Virus record (IMG/VR): IMGVR_UViG_3300020421_000006
Span: 34,449-98,448 of that record
Strand: one strand, 5' to 3'
DNA: 64,000 nucleotides
Source: a virus
The stretch's first letter is position 1; each line of letters starts with the position of its first letter. Shown piece after piece: positions 46,921-54,516 of the stretch. The notes under the pieces were generated by a model. It saw only the letters and a list, made by a program, of their open reading frames with translations. It was not told the origin of the DNA and ran no database searches. The translations under genes and the position numbers were made by a program.

Positions 46921-48692
46921 TAAAAATTAAAGACCTAACAGTAAAGAATTTTATGAGTGTGGGCAACCAGACTCAAGCAATTAATTTTGACAAAGGTGAA
47001 TTAACGCTTGTACTAGGTGAGAACCTAGACCTAGGTGGTGACGATAGCGGTTCTAGAAACGGCACTGGTAAAACTACTATCGTCAACGCACTTAGTTACG
47101 CAATCTATGGTAATGCATTAACAAACATTAAGCGTGATAATCTTATTAATAAGATCAACGGCAAAGGAATGCTTGTTACAATCAACTTTGAAAAAGATGG
47201 AGTTGACTATAAGATTGAGCGTGGTAGAAAGCCTAATATTACAAAGTTTACTATTAACGGTAAAGACTTTGAAGAAGATTCTGATGAAAGTCAAGGCGAT
47301 AGTAGAGAAACACAAAAAGTAATTGAAGAACTATTTGGTATGTCGCATGATATGTTTAAGCATCTCATTGCACTAAACACATACACTGAACCTTTCCTTG
47401 CATTAAAAAATAATGATCAGCGGGCAATTATTGAACAGTTGCTAGGTATTACATTGTTATCTGAAAAAGCTGAGTGTCTTAAAGAAGAAATGAAAATTAA
47501 CAGAGACAAGATGAGCTCTGAGAATACAAGAATTGAAACTGTTAAAATATCTAACGAAAAAATTCAACAAAACATCGAATCGTTAGAACGCAAACAGCGT
47601 ATGTGGGAAGATCAAAAGGTATCTGCAATTGACGAACTTGAGTCAAGTATTAAAATTTTACAAGAAATTGATATTGATGCAGAAATTGAAGCACACAAAT
47701 GTTTAGACGATTTTAATAAAAAGCAGTCAGCGATTGCAGAAGCAAAACGTTGGATTGCTAACATTGAAGCTGATGATTCTAAACAAGAAAAACTAATTGA
47801 AAAATTAGATAATGAAATTGTATTGCTTAAAGAACACAAGTGTCATACTTGTGGACAAGAATTACATGATAAAAAGCAAGAAGAAATTCTCGGTGCTAAA
47901 GAAGAACAAAAGCAAGAAGCGGCTGAGCAAATTCTTGCTAATAGTACACAACTAGAAGAACATCAAACTGTTATTGCAGACATTGGTGAGCTAGAAGGTT
48001 GTCCACCTACACAATATGACACACTTGAACAAGCATTGCAACATAGAAGCACAGTTGAAGGATTAGAAAAAGATTTACAAGCAAAGAAAGATGATATTAA
48101 TCCTTATAGCGAGCAAATTACAGAATTAAAAGATACTGCAATACAGGAAGTAAGTTTTGATCTACTTAATGAATTAACAAAAGTAAAAGATCATCAGGAC
48201 TTTTTGTACAAACTGTTAACAAACAAAGACAGTTTTGTTCGTAAGAAAATTATTGAGCAAAATCTTGCATATCTAAATCAGCGTATTACATATTACTTGG
48301 CAAAAATTGGTTTGCCGCATATTGTTGAGTTTCAAAATGATCTTAGCGTTGTAATTACACAGCTAGGACAAGATTTAGACTTTGACAATTTAAGTAGAGG
48401 TGAACGTAACAGACTTATTTTATCTATGAGTTGGGCATTCCGTGATGTATGGGAAAGTTTATATCACAGCATTAACTTATTATTCATAGATGAGCTTGTA
48501 GATAGTGGTATGGATAGTGCTGGAGTAGAATCTAGTATTGGTATCCTTAAGAAAATGACTAGAGAAAGACAGAAAAATGTGTTCTTAATCAGTCATAGAG
48601 ATGATTTAACAAGTCGTGTTAATCACGTACTAAAAGTAATCAAAGAAAACGGTTTTACATCTTATAGTAATGATGTTGAAATTGTGGAATAG
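46917..48692 (+). CDS. 46: Recombination endonuclease ATPase gp46 (Rad50/SbcC-like)
   Basis: This 591-residue SMC-like protein has a P-loop SRNGTGKTT ending near residue 54, preceded by the phage-typical GENLDLGG insertion. A zinc hook CHTCG sits at C309/C312 between two long charged helical regions (about 175-305 and 315-430). The ABC signature LSRGER is near 492 and Walker B LLFIDEL near 521. These match T4 gp46 (560 residues). It opens and holds DNA ends for gp47. The start overlaps the gp47 stop. Lys/Glu-rich arms are typical. The assignment is firm. Confidence 0.95.
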   Translation: MIKIKDLTVKNFMSVGNQTQAINFDKGELTLVLGENLDLGGDDSGSRNGTGKTTIVNALSYAIYGNALTNIKRDNLINKINGKGMLVTINFEKDGVDYKIERGRKPNITKFTINGKDFEEDSDESQGDSRETQKVIEELFGMSHDMFKHLIALNTYTEPFLALKNNDQRAIIEQLLGITLLSEKAECLKEEMKINRDKMSSENTRIETVKISNEKIQQNIESLERKQRMWEDQKVSAIDELESSIKILQEIDIDAEIEAHKCLDDFNKKQSAIAEAKRWIANIEADDSKQEKLIEKLDNEIVLLKEHKCHTCGQELHDKKQEEILGAKEEQKQEAAEQILANSTQLEEHQTVIADIGELEGCPPTQYDTLEQALQHRSTVEGLEKDLQAKKDDINPYSEQITELKDTAIQEVSFDLLNELTKVKDHQDFLYKLLTNKDSFVRKKIIEQNLAYLNQRITYYLAKIGLPHIVEFQNDLSVVITQLGQDLDFDNLSRGERNRLILSMSWAFRDVWESLYHSINLLFIDELVDSGMDSAGVESSIGILKKMTRERQKNVFLISHRDDLTSRVNHVLKVIKENGFTSYSNDVEIVE

Positions 48693-48694
48693 GT

Positions 48695-48964
48695 ATGGCA
48701 ACAGATTCACATGACCAGATGATTGAAGCATTTCAGAAATACTTTAAGTGGCAGGATCGCTTTGAGTATCATGGTAGTGATGAAGCAGGAATTAAGGCAA
48801 GATTTTGGCTGAGTGAAATTAGAAAACATGCAAGTCAACGAAGGCTAGAAGTACAAGAGAAACGATCAGAGAGAAAGTTAGCCAGAAAAGGCCAGGTCGG
48901 ACGTCCCAAGAAAGTAACTACTAATGATGACGTCAGAATGGACTTACCAAAAGAAGAAGATTAA
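48695..48964 (+). CDS. Small basic hypothetical protein with AT-hook-like motif
   Basis: This 89-residue protein has an N-terminal helix with aromatic residues (FQKYFKWQDRFEYHG). A basic helical stretch (SQRRLEVQEKRSERKLARKG) follows, then GRPKK, the core of AT-hook DNA-binding motifs, and an acidic tail. It follows gp46 by 2 nt, so it is probably expressed with the recombination genes and may bind DNA. No T4 counterpart is recognised. Its last 41 nt overlap the start of the next gene in another frame. Confidence 0.55.
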   Translation: MATDSHDQMIEAFQKYFKWQDRFEYHGSDEAGIKARFWLSEIRKHASQRRLEVQEKRSERKLARKGQVGRPKKVTTNDDVRMDLPKEED

Positions 48965-49364
48965 AGAACTTCCAGAAGACTGTGAAGGGTTTGTCTATCT
49001 GATTACAAATCTTACTAACGACAGAAAATACATAGGCAAAAAACTAGCAAAATTCAAAAAAACACGCCCACCACTCAAGGGCAAAAAAAATAAAAGACGT
49101 TCAAAAGTAGAAAGTGACTGGAGAGACTATTGGGGATCTAGTGAACATCTACTAGCAGATGTAGAGAAGTTAGGCAAAGAAAAATTTACCAGAGAAATAT
49201 TACACTACTGTCCAAGCAGAGGCGTACTTAGTTACATAGAGGCAAAGGAACAATTTGATCGTAGAGTATTAGAATCAGACGAATATTACAATGGAATAAT
49301 CAATGTAAGAGTAGGCAGTTCTAAACTATTAAAAGAAGAAATTAAACGATTAAATGACTCTTAA
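48924..49364 (+). CDS. GIY-YIG-like endonuclease
   Basis: This 146-residue protein has GFVYLITNLTNDRKYIGKK (about 22-40), where VYLI and KYIGKK take the places of the GIY and YIG motifs. A basic KTRPPLKGKKNKRR follows, then WRDYWGSS, a conserved LGKEKFTREIL helix and a Glu in YIEAKE that could be the catalytic acid. Similar proteins in T4-like phages are annotated as Seg-type or GIY-YIG nucleases. The predicted role is double-strand cleavage. No DNA-binding C-terminal domain is present, so homing activity is uncertain. The start lies inside the preceding gene; no clear ribosome-binding site is seen. Confidence 0.6.
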   Translation: MMTSEWTYQKKKIKELPEDCEGFVYLITNLTNDRKYIGKKLAKFKKTRPPLKGKKNKRRSKVESDWRDYWGSSEHLLADVEKLGKEKFTREILHYCPSRGVLSYIEAKEQFDRRVLESDEYYNGIINVRVGSSKLLKEEIKRLNDS

Positions 49365-49968
49365 TTTGCATTTTATACAGAACCACAACTAATACACAAT
49401 ATATCCCAAGGCTAACAAAACAGCTCAAACACCGTTAAATAAGCCCGCCACGGCGCAATTATGTGGCCCTAAGCCCGTTCTGATGTGTGACGGTAAGGAA
49501 TTCTGGTTAACGGCAGAGGTATAACAGCACTATCCTTAACAGGACGCTGATCGGATACGCCTACGTAGAACCGGTTTGCTGTATATTAATAGAAGTAATT
49601 TAAATAGGCTAAATGAGCGAGTAATTCTCGCAGGTTTATTATATAAGTTAGCGTTTGTATAGTAAACTGCCGTTGTACATAAGATACTAAGACGGATTGA
49701 GTAGGTAACGGATAACCGCCTACGCTATGTAAAATTAAATGCATTGTAGATCTAACGCTATTGTGACTGTGCGAACTCAGATAATGTTCAAAACACACCT
49801 TTGGCCCCGACAACGGGCTAATTGTGACCATACAATCTAGATAATGCTAAAACTGCTTCGCAGTTAATAGTTAAAATAATTTTAACACTGAATCACTTTC
49901 ACATAAGTAATAGCGAAGCAAGTGCGTTGAGCGATAGCGAAAACGCAGAACAGCTTTAGCTGTTCTTT
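49365..49968. other. Noncoding region with many hairpins and direct repeats
   Basis: No credible coding frame spans this gap. It holds many inverted repeats: GCCAC/GTGGC (49447-49467), TCTG/CAGA (49502-49517), GCGAG/CTCGC (49617-49631), GTAGG-CGG/CCG-CCTAC (49701-49723), CCCG/CGGG (49806-49817), AACTGC/GCAGTT (49851-49865) and GTTAAAA/TTTTAAC (49870-49886). TAAGCCCG occurs twice (49440-49447 and 49470-49477). A longer repeat, ATTGTGAC then AGATAATG then AAAAC, occurs at 49760-49794 and 49821-49853. No tRNA fold was found. It may be a structured RNA, a control region or a replication element. The region ends in a terminator-like hairpin. Confidence 0.5.
49947..49968 (+). terminator. Terminator-like hairpin before the 50006 gene
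   Basis: AGAACAGC and GCTGTTCT form an 8-bp stem around TTTA, followed by TT and AAATAAATA. The U run is short, so termination may be partial. It would end a transcript from the noncoding region just before a late-promoter box. Confidence 0.5.
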
Positions 49969-49969
49969 A

Positions 49970-49977
49970 AATAAATA
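49970..49977 (+). promoter_or_regulatory. Late-promoter-like box (AATAAATA)
   Basis: AATAAATA followed by CATAT lies 29 nt before the 50006 start and immediately after the terminator-like hairpin. It would drive the two putative internal head genes late in infection. Confidence 0.6.
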
Positions 49978-50005
49978 CATATATGGATTACATGGAACTA
50001 TCGGC

Positions 50006-50866
50006 ATGAAACTTAATGAGATAATTAGCGAACAACAATTAGATGAACGTCCTATGGGCGTATTAGGTAAGCTCGGTGCTAAAGCACAGACATTTGTACC
50101 TGGTAGAACTGGACGTAGGGCTAAAGGTAAACTTGAAGTTGGTGCTATGGCTAACGAGATATCAGATAAGTTCGATTTATTTCTAGGTAAAGTGGGTGGC
50201 GCTGAAGGTGCAACTCCAGAACTTGTAATTTCCTTTCTAAGAAAAAACGGATACCCTACTAAAGGTGCAGAAGCAGCAATGAAAGATCCTACTATGGCAC
50301 AAAAAGCTGGTGCAGCAGTAGGAGCAGCGGCAAAAGGTGTTAAAAAAGCAGCTTCCGCGGCGGCTGGCGCCGCAACTAACGTTGCACAGGGAGCAAAAAA
50401 TGCGGCCGCAAAGGTAGGCGATAAGCCTGCGCCGATTCCAACACAAACAGATCAAGCACAAGCAAAAGCAGGTAACACAAATTTAGCAGCAAGTATTGAT
50501 CGTTCAAGCATGACAACTATTGCAGAAGGCTTTAGTGGTGCACAACTAGACAAAATTTTTATGGCAGCAGCCAAAGACAAGATTGCATCAGACGAAGGTG
50601 GCATTGCAGCACCTAGTGCAGGCAAAGTAGATCCAGCTGATGCAGGTAAGCCAGGTGCAGGTGGCTTTGCTTCAAGTTTTAAACAAGCATATAACAAAGC
50701 TAAAACAGGCACAGATGGTGCCACAGACGCGAATACAGCGTCAACAGCAGGCGATCAACCCGCAGCACAAGCAACAGCAGCCCCAGGTGAAATTCCAGCG
50801 GAAATACAGAAGCAAATTGACGAGCTAAATCCTGCGGACAAAAAACAATTGGCGATGATGATATGA
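50006..50866 (+). CDS. Putative internal virion protein, Ala/Lys-rich
   Basis: This 286-residue protein is not recognised. The N-terminus is MKLNEIISEQQLDERPMG. A helical segment with KNGYPTKGAEAAMKD resembles part of the following protein. Then comes an Ala/Gly/Lys-rich stretch (about 100-140: KGVKKAASAAAGAA) and later TTIAEGFSG, in which I-A-E|G fits the gp21 cleavage consensus. The C-terminus is Pro/Ala-rich with EIQKQIDELN. It ends in ATGA overlap with the next gene. These features fit an internal head protein processed by the prohead protease and packed with DNA. This is inference; no family is assigned. Confidence 0.5.
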   Translation: MKLNEIISEQQLDERPMGVLGKLGAKAQTFVPGRTGRRAKGKLEVGAMANEISDKFDLFLGKVGGAEGATPELVISFLRKNGYPTKGAEAAMKDPTMAQKAGAAVGAAAKGVKKAASAAAGAATNVAQGAKNAAAKVGDKPAPIPTQTDQAQAKAGNTNLAASIDRSSMTTIAEGFSGAQLDKIFMAAAKDKIASDEGGIAAPSAGKVDPADAGKPGAGGFASSFKQAYNKAKTGTDGATDANTASTAGDQPAAQATAAPGEIPAEIQKQIDELNPADKKQLAMMI

Positions 50867-53313
50867 GATTAGCACAACTAGAACAAAAATATATTACCGA
50901 ATCTTGGAATGATCCTGAAATGCTTCTATTGGAGCAAAAGGTTATTCAGCCTTGGGTAGCAGATCTTGAGCGTATGGTTGCTGAAGCAACACTTACACCA
51001 GATCAAATTAACAATCTATTCACAAGCATTGAACAAGGTGCTACTGCCGCAGGCGGTAATAGAACAGCAATAGGTAAAGGTACTGATGCTGTAGGTAAGT
51101 TTGCAAGTGCAATCAACAAAAAAATTGACGATCTTGGCGGTGCTATTCAAAAGGCAGGTCCTGTACAAAACATGGATGCCAAGTTCAATGAACTTAAACA
51201 AAAAATTGGCGACAAAGATTCTAAAGTAGTACAAGGCGTAAAAGCGGTTAGTGACTGGGCAAAAGAAAATCCAGGAAAAGCAACTGTAGCGGTTGCTATT
51301 TTAACTTCGGCTGCTGCACTAGCAGGCGGACCACTAGGCGGTGCTGTAGCAGGTTTCTTAGCAAGAGCAACAAAAGACATTTTACAAGGTAAAGAACTTT
51401 CAACATCAATTGGTAAATCAGTTAAAACTGGTGCAGTTGGTTTTGCTGCTGGTGCTGCGATACAAGCAGTTGGCGATCTTATCGATCCAGACATTTCACA
51501 GGCTATTATTGCTACTGATGGACAAACGATTGACGTTAACGGACTAGAAGCGATGAGTGCAACTAGCCTTGAAGACGTTTCACCAGAAGCAATTGAAGAT
51601 TTACTTAAAACACAAAACGCACTAGAAACAGCAGCAAAGAATCTTTCCGGCGAAGAACAAGATCTTGTAATGCAACAGTTTTCTGAGACATCAAAGAAAA
51701 TCGGTGAGCTAGGTGGTAGAGATGCACTTGCTGATTATGCTGGACTAGAAGGACAGGATCTAGCAAGAGATACAACCACTACTACATCAGTTGACTCACA
51801 AAAAACTGATCTACCAGGCGATGACGGCCAGTATGGTGATCAAGATGCAGGCAGCAGTGGTACAGATAGTTCATTTGATGTTAAAACAGTAGACGCAGAA
51901 ACAGTTACGGCTGATCGATTAAAAGAAGCAGGTATTAATTTTGATACCGAACCAAATATTTCTCCAGAAGTAAAAGCATGGGCAGAAAGTAAAGGACTTG
52001 ATCCAGATGATGTACAAAAAATATTTCAAATGGAAAAAGGACTACAAGATGCTAAGTTTATGGGAACTGAAATTTCTGCTAACAAAGAACTTGCTACAAG
52101 TTGGACAGGAGATACTCCAACACTAACATCAACTACATTACCTGATGGTAACGAAATTAAAGTTGGTGACATGTTTAAATCAGAAATTACTTCAACGGTT
52201 GGAGATATTGAACCACCACTTACATTCTCAAGTACGGTTAGTGTTGAAGGTGTTGATGCTGATGGTAATCCTGTAATGATGATTAAGGAAGTGTTTACAA
52301 ATCCAACACACCCTTTATGGGACAACATTGATAAAGCAAACTTATCAGACGATGACTTTAAACAGTTAATGGATTTTATGGACCAGTATTCAGGTGTTGC
52401 GGCAGATTCTAAAGCAGATGTTGCTACACTCGTTGATACACTTAAACAAGATATTGCTAAAAGCATTGGTGCTGCTGCAACTGCGGTTGCAATGGGTACA
52501 GCAATGCAAGATAAAACTGTTGTTGGCGAAGGCGCAGTTGCTAAAGAAGAAAGTAAAATTAGTAAAGGTCAAAAATTATCAGAAGGACAAGTATACCTAC
52601 TGTTTAATAGACTAGAAAATGTTAACACACATATGCTTGAAAACAAACTTATGTTTGAAAGTGCATTTGATGCTGTACGTCATTACAATAGACAAGAACT
52701 TGAAGAGAATCCACTAGGCGCACTTGCCGGAGCAGCAGCAAAAGTAGGCGCAGCAGCGAAAGGTGTAGGCGGTGCAGTTGCTAAAGGTGCTAGAGCAGTA
52801 GGAGCAAAAGCAGCAAAAGGTGCTAAAATTGCAGGAGCCGCTATAGGCAAAGGTGCAAGAAAAGCAGGCGCAGGTATTGCAGGCGCTGCTAAACAAGTTA
52901 CAACAGCAGTAACAGCAGAAAAATTAATGACTGCTTGGAAAAAAGCAGGAAGTCCTACAGATTCAGATGAAGTATATAATATAATTAAAGGCTTAGGTGT
53001 TAATGATGATGTAATCAAAGGTACATATGATTCTATGAAAATTAAAGCACCAGCAACAGCAGCGGCAACAGCACAACAGCCGGCAGCAGCAGGTCAAGAA
53101 CCAGAAGCACCTGTCGATGCTAACAACGATGGAAAGAATGATGCAACTGGTGAACCGATGCCAGTTAGTAAAGATGGAGAACAACCAGCAGCAGGTGGTG
53201 AACAACCAGCAACACCAGCTAAGCCAGTTGACCTGAAAGCATTAGCAACTGAAATTTCTAAATTACAACAACCTGTAAAAGATAAGATTAAGCAACAATT
53301 AGTTGCTGTTTAG
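50863..53313 (+). CDS. Putative large internal virion protein, Ala/Lys/Gly-rich
   Basis: This 816-residue protein starts MRLAQLEQKYITES, where I-T-E|S (residues 11-14) fits a gp21 cleavage site. A hydrophobic Gly/Ala segment (about 140-175) could span a membrane. The middle is acidic and mixed. At 615-690 there is a long (A/G)-K repeat segment (GALAGAAAKVGAAAKGVGG and similar) like histone-H1-type tails. A short SDEVYNIIKGLGV helix resembles the 286-residue neighbour, and DANNDGKND near the end looks like a calcium-binding loop. It may be an internal or ejected DNA-binding protein. Its stop overlaps the stop of the opposite-strand ORF by 3 nt. Confidence 0.5.
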   Translation: MRLAQLEQKYITESWNDPEMLLLEQKVIQPWVADLERMVAEATLTPDQINNLFTSIEQGATAAGGNRTAIGKGTDAVGKFASAINKKIDDLGGAIQKAGPVQNMDAKFNELKQKIGDKDSKVVQGVKAVSDWAKENPGKATVAVAILTSAAALAGGPLGGAVAGFLARATKDILQGKELSTSIGKSVKTGAVGFAAGAAIQAVGDLIDPDISQAIIATDGQTIDVNGLEAMSATSLEDVSPEAIEDLLKTQNALETAAKNLSGEEQDLVMQQFSETSKKIGELGGRDALADYAGLEGQDLARDTTTTTSVDSQKTDLPGDDGQYGDQDAGSSGTDSSFDVKTVDAETVTADRLKEAGINFDTEPNISPEVKAWAESKGLDPDDVQKIFQMEKGLQDAKFMGTEISANKELATSWTGDTPTLTSTTLPDGNEIKVGDMFKSEITSTVGDIEPPLTFSSTVSVEGVDADGNPVMMIKEVFTNPTHPLWDNIDKANLSDDDFKQLMDFMDQYSGVAADSKADVATLVDTLKQDIAKSIGAAATAVAMGTAMQDKTVVGEGAVAKEESKISKGQKLSEGQVYLLFNRLENVNTHMLENKLMFESAFDAVRHYNRQELEENPLGALAGAAAKVGAAAKGVGGAVAKGARAVGAKAAKGAKIAGAAIGKGARKAGAGIAGAAKQVTTAVTAEKLMTAWKKAGSPTDSDEVYNIIKGLGVNDDVIKGTYDSMKIKAPATAAATAQQPAAAGQEPEAPVDANNDGKNDATGEPMPVSKDGEQPAAGGEQPATPAKPVDLKALATEISKLQQPVKDKIKQQLVAV

Positions 53314-53576
53314 AAGAAAGGCAAACCACTTGTTTTAGTGGTTTCTAAATTACTCTTAATAATATCACCAATAATTTTACGTTCTTCAAACGATAGATGC
53401 ATAGCGGCAGTATAATCCATTCCTCTCATATACCAGCAGATTTGTAGAATGTCTTTTTTAAGTGCCCTTGCATCCTTATCTAAATTATTGGATAGTTCAA
53501 CGATCTCTGATACGGGCAGGGTCAGGATCTGTCTGCGAAAAAATTTGCTTGATCCATTGTTACAGGTAAATCCCAT
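53310..53576 (-). CDS. Small hub-assembly ORF, probably expressed as a -1 frameshift extension of gp26
   Basis: The frame is open for 88 codons from an ATG at 53576, but that ATG has no ribosome-binding site and lies 55 nt inside gp26. From LPVSEIVELSN onward it looks like a real helical protein (ALKKDILQICWYMRG, LSFEERKIIGDII, KTSGLPFF). There is no ATG, GTG or TTG between the gp26 stop and this part. In the -1 frame the 76 residues after the slippery site would extend gp26 to 374 residues. By position it could serve the role of T4 gp51 or of a lambda T-like chaperone domain. Independent translation remains possible. Confidence 0.6.
   Translation of the reverse strand: MGFTCNNGSSKFFRRQILTLPVSEIVELSNNLDKDARALKKDILQICWYMRGMDYTAAMHLSFEERKIIGDIIKSNLETTKTSGLPFF
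53323..53344. terminator. Possible bidirectional terminator between convergent genes
   Basis: AAACCACT and AGTGGTTT form an 8-bp stem around TGTTTT. It lies just after the 816-residue gene and inside the last codons of the opposite-strand ORF. No long U run follows on either strand, so activity is uncertain. The two converging genes share their stop bases. Confidence 0.35.
53502..53546 (-). promoter_or_regulatory. Candidate -1 ribosomal frameshift signal in gp26
   Basis: A AAT TTT (53546-53540, in the gp26 frame) is an X XXY YYZ slippery heptamer. Ten nt later GATCCTGA (53529-53522) can pair with TCAG-A-GATC (53510-53502) across an 11-nt loop, giving 8 bp with one bulge. The gp26 stop TGA is inside the stem. 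A -1 slip at this point joins gp26 in frame to the small downstream ORF. The spacing is slightly long. Confidence 0.5.
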
Positions 53577-54433
53577 TCGTGACTACATTTTTCACATTTA
53601 ACCTTCTGATCTGGAATACCCTGTCTTCCCTTAATATCTGACAAGTGATCAGTAAGACCTTGGAAAATTTCCTTATCACAGTTGTTAAGGAAATCTCTTA
53701 TTTGGTCCTTATTGTCTGTTTTACCTTGAGGAGTTTCAATAGCAGTAACTACATCAGCGATAGTATCAACAGTCATGTTTGTTAGTTTAACAAAACTCTC
53801 TTGAAACTTTTCCATCTTTTCTGTATCTGACATTTCTTCGTCATTAACAATACTAAACACTCTTTGTTCCTCGAGTGTTTTAATATTAGCCTTTGTCATT
53901 TGTTTATAATCGTAAGGTACAAGATTAAAAATTAAATCACCTACTGTAATTTGATCCTTCCATGCAGCCGGACCTTGGTTAACATATGGTGTTAAAGGTA
54001 TTGTGTATTTGTTTTCTTCTTTACAACTCGGACAGTTAGCAAATACATCCATGTCTTCACCGTAAGTAGCAATTCTAATACCGAGCAATGCTGAGTCAAC
54101 ATCAATAGTAGGCATTTTCCAAGGTTGTCTAATGGCAGGTATACAACTCTTAATAACCGATACTGTGCTTTCTCCTGATAGTAAAGCATCTGGTGTTTTT
54201 AACATTAGTTCGTCTTTTGCAGTCATTGCAAAAACAGGATAGTCTCCGTTTTCACTAACGTCTAATGAACCTTCAGGATAGTAATTTCCTTGTGATGGTA
54301 ATCTAATATAAATTTTAGGCTGTCTATAATACCCACTTAGTGGATTTGCAGGCGCCTGTGTAACTGTTACTGTTGGAGCAATATCAACTTGCTCATCTTT
54401 TTTTGCATCATTTGATACATTTTGTTCTGCCAT
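53522..54433 (-). CDS. 26: Baseplate hub/tail assembly protein gp26-like
   Basis: This 303-residue protein has the T4 baseplate (gp26-type) core: IRLPSQGNYYPEG, DYPVFAMTAKDEL and PDALLSGESTVSVI, then CIPAIRQPW. These residues are typical of hub-assembly proteins in T4-like phages. It adds a CxxC pair (CPSCKEEN near 134) and another (CEKCSHEWD near 282), which may bind zinc. T4 gp26 is 208 residues. CCGGAGA precedes the ATG and an exact TATAAATA box lies at 54481-54488. It sits beside the tape measure, as in T4 where gp26, gp51, gp27, gp28 and gp29 cluster. A possible -1 frameshift near its end would fuse it to the small ORF. Confidence 0.8.
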   Translation of the reverse strand: MAEQNVSNDAKKDEQVDIAPTVTVTQAPANPLSGYYRQPKIYIRLPSQGNYYPEGSLDVSENGDYPVFAMTAKDELMLKTPDALLSGESTVSVIKSCIPAIRQPWKMPTIDVDSALLGIRIATYGEDMDVFANCPSCKEENKYTIPLTPYVNQGPAAWKDQITVGDLIFNLVPYDYKQMTKANIKTLEEQRVFSIVNDEEMSDTEKMEKFQESFVKLTNMTVDTIADVVTAIETPQGKTDNKDQIRDFLNNCDKEIFQGLTDHLSDIKGRQGIPDQKVKCEKCSHEWDLPVTMDQANFFADRS

Positions 54434-54480
54434 GGTTTTATCTCCGGTAAATACATTATATATTGCATACTTAGTATAAC

Positions 54481-54488
54481 TATTTATA
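54481..54488 (-). promoter_or_regulatory. Late-promoter box, exact T4 consensus (TATAAATA)
   Basis: The minus strand reads TATAAATA followed by G, about 48 nt before the gp26 start in the divergent gap with the tape measure. It is the only exact match to the T4 late consensus among the boxes listed. Confidence 0.7.
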
Positions 54489-54516
54489 TGCGCAGTTAAC
54501 TGGACAAAAATAAATT

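Noticed and set aside
49478-49500. CTGATG followed by GGAA, like a hammerhead ribozyme core
   Set aside because: The required A after CUGANG is U here, and neither the stems nor the GAA-A spacing fit.
49787-49795. GTTCAAAAC, a tRNA T-loop-like match in the noncoding region
   Set aside because: The flanking bases cannot form the T stem and no cloverleaf fits.
49365-50005. CRISPR array or integrase attachment site
   Set aside because: Only two imperfect 33-35-nt repeats are present, with no regular spacers, and no integrase or cas gene is in the window.
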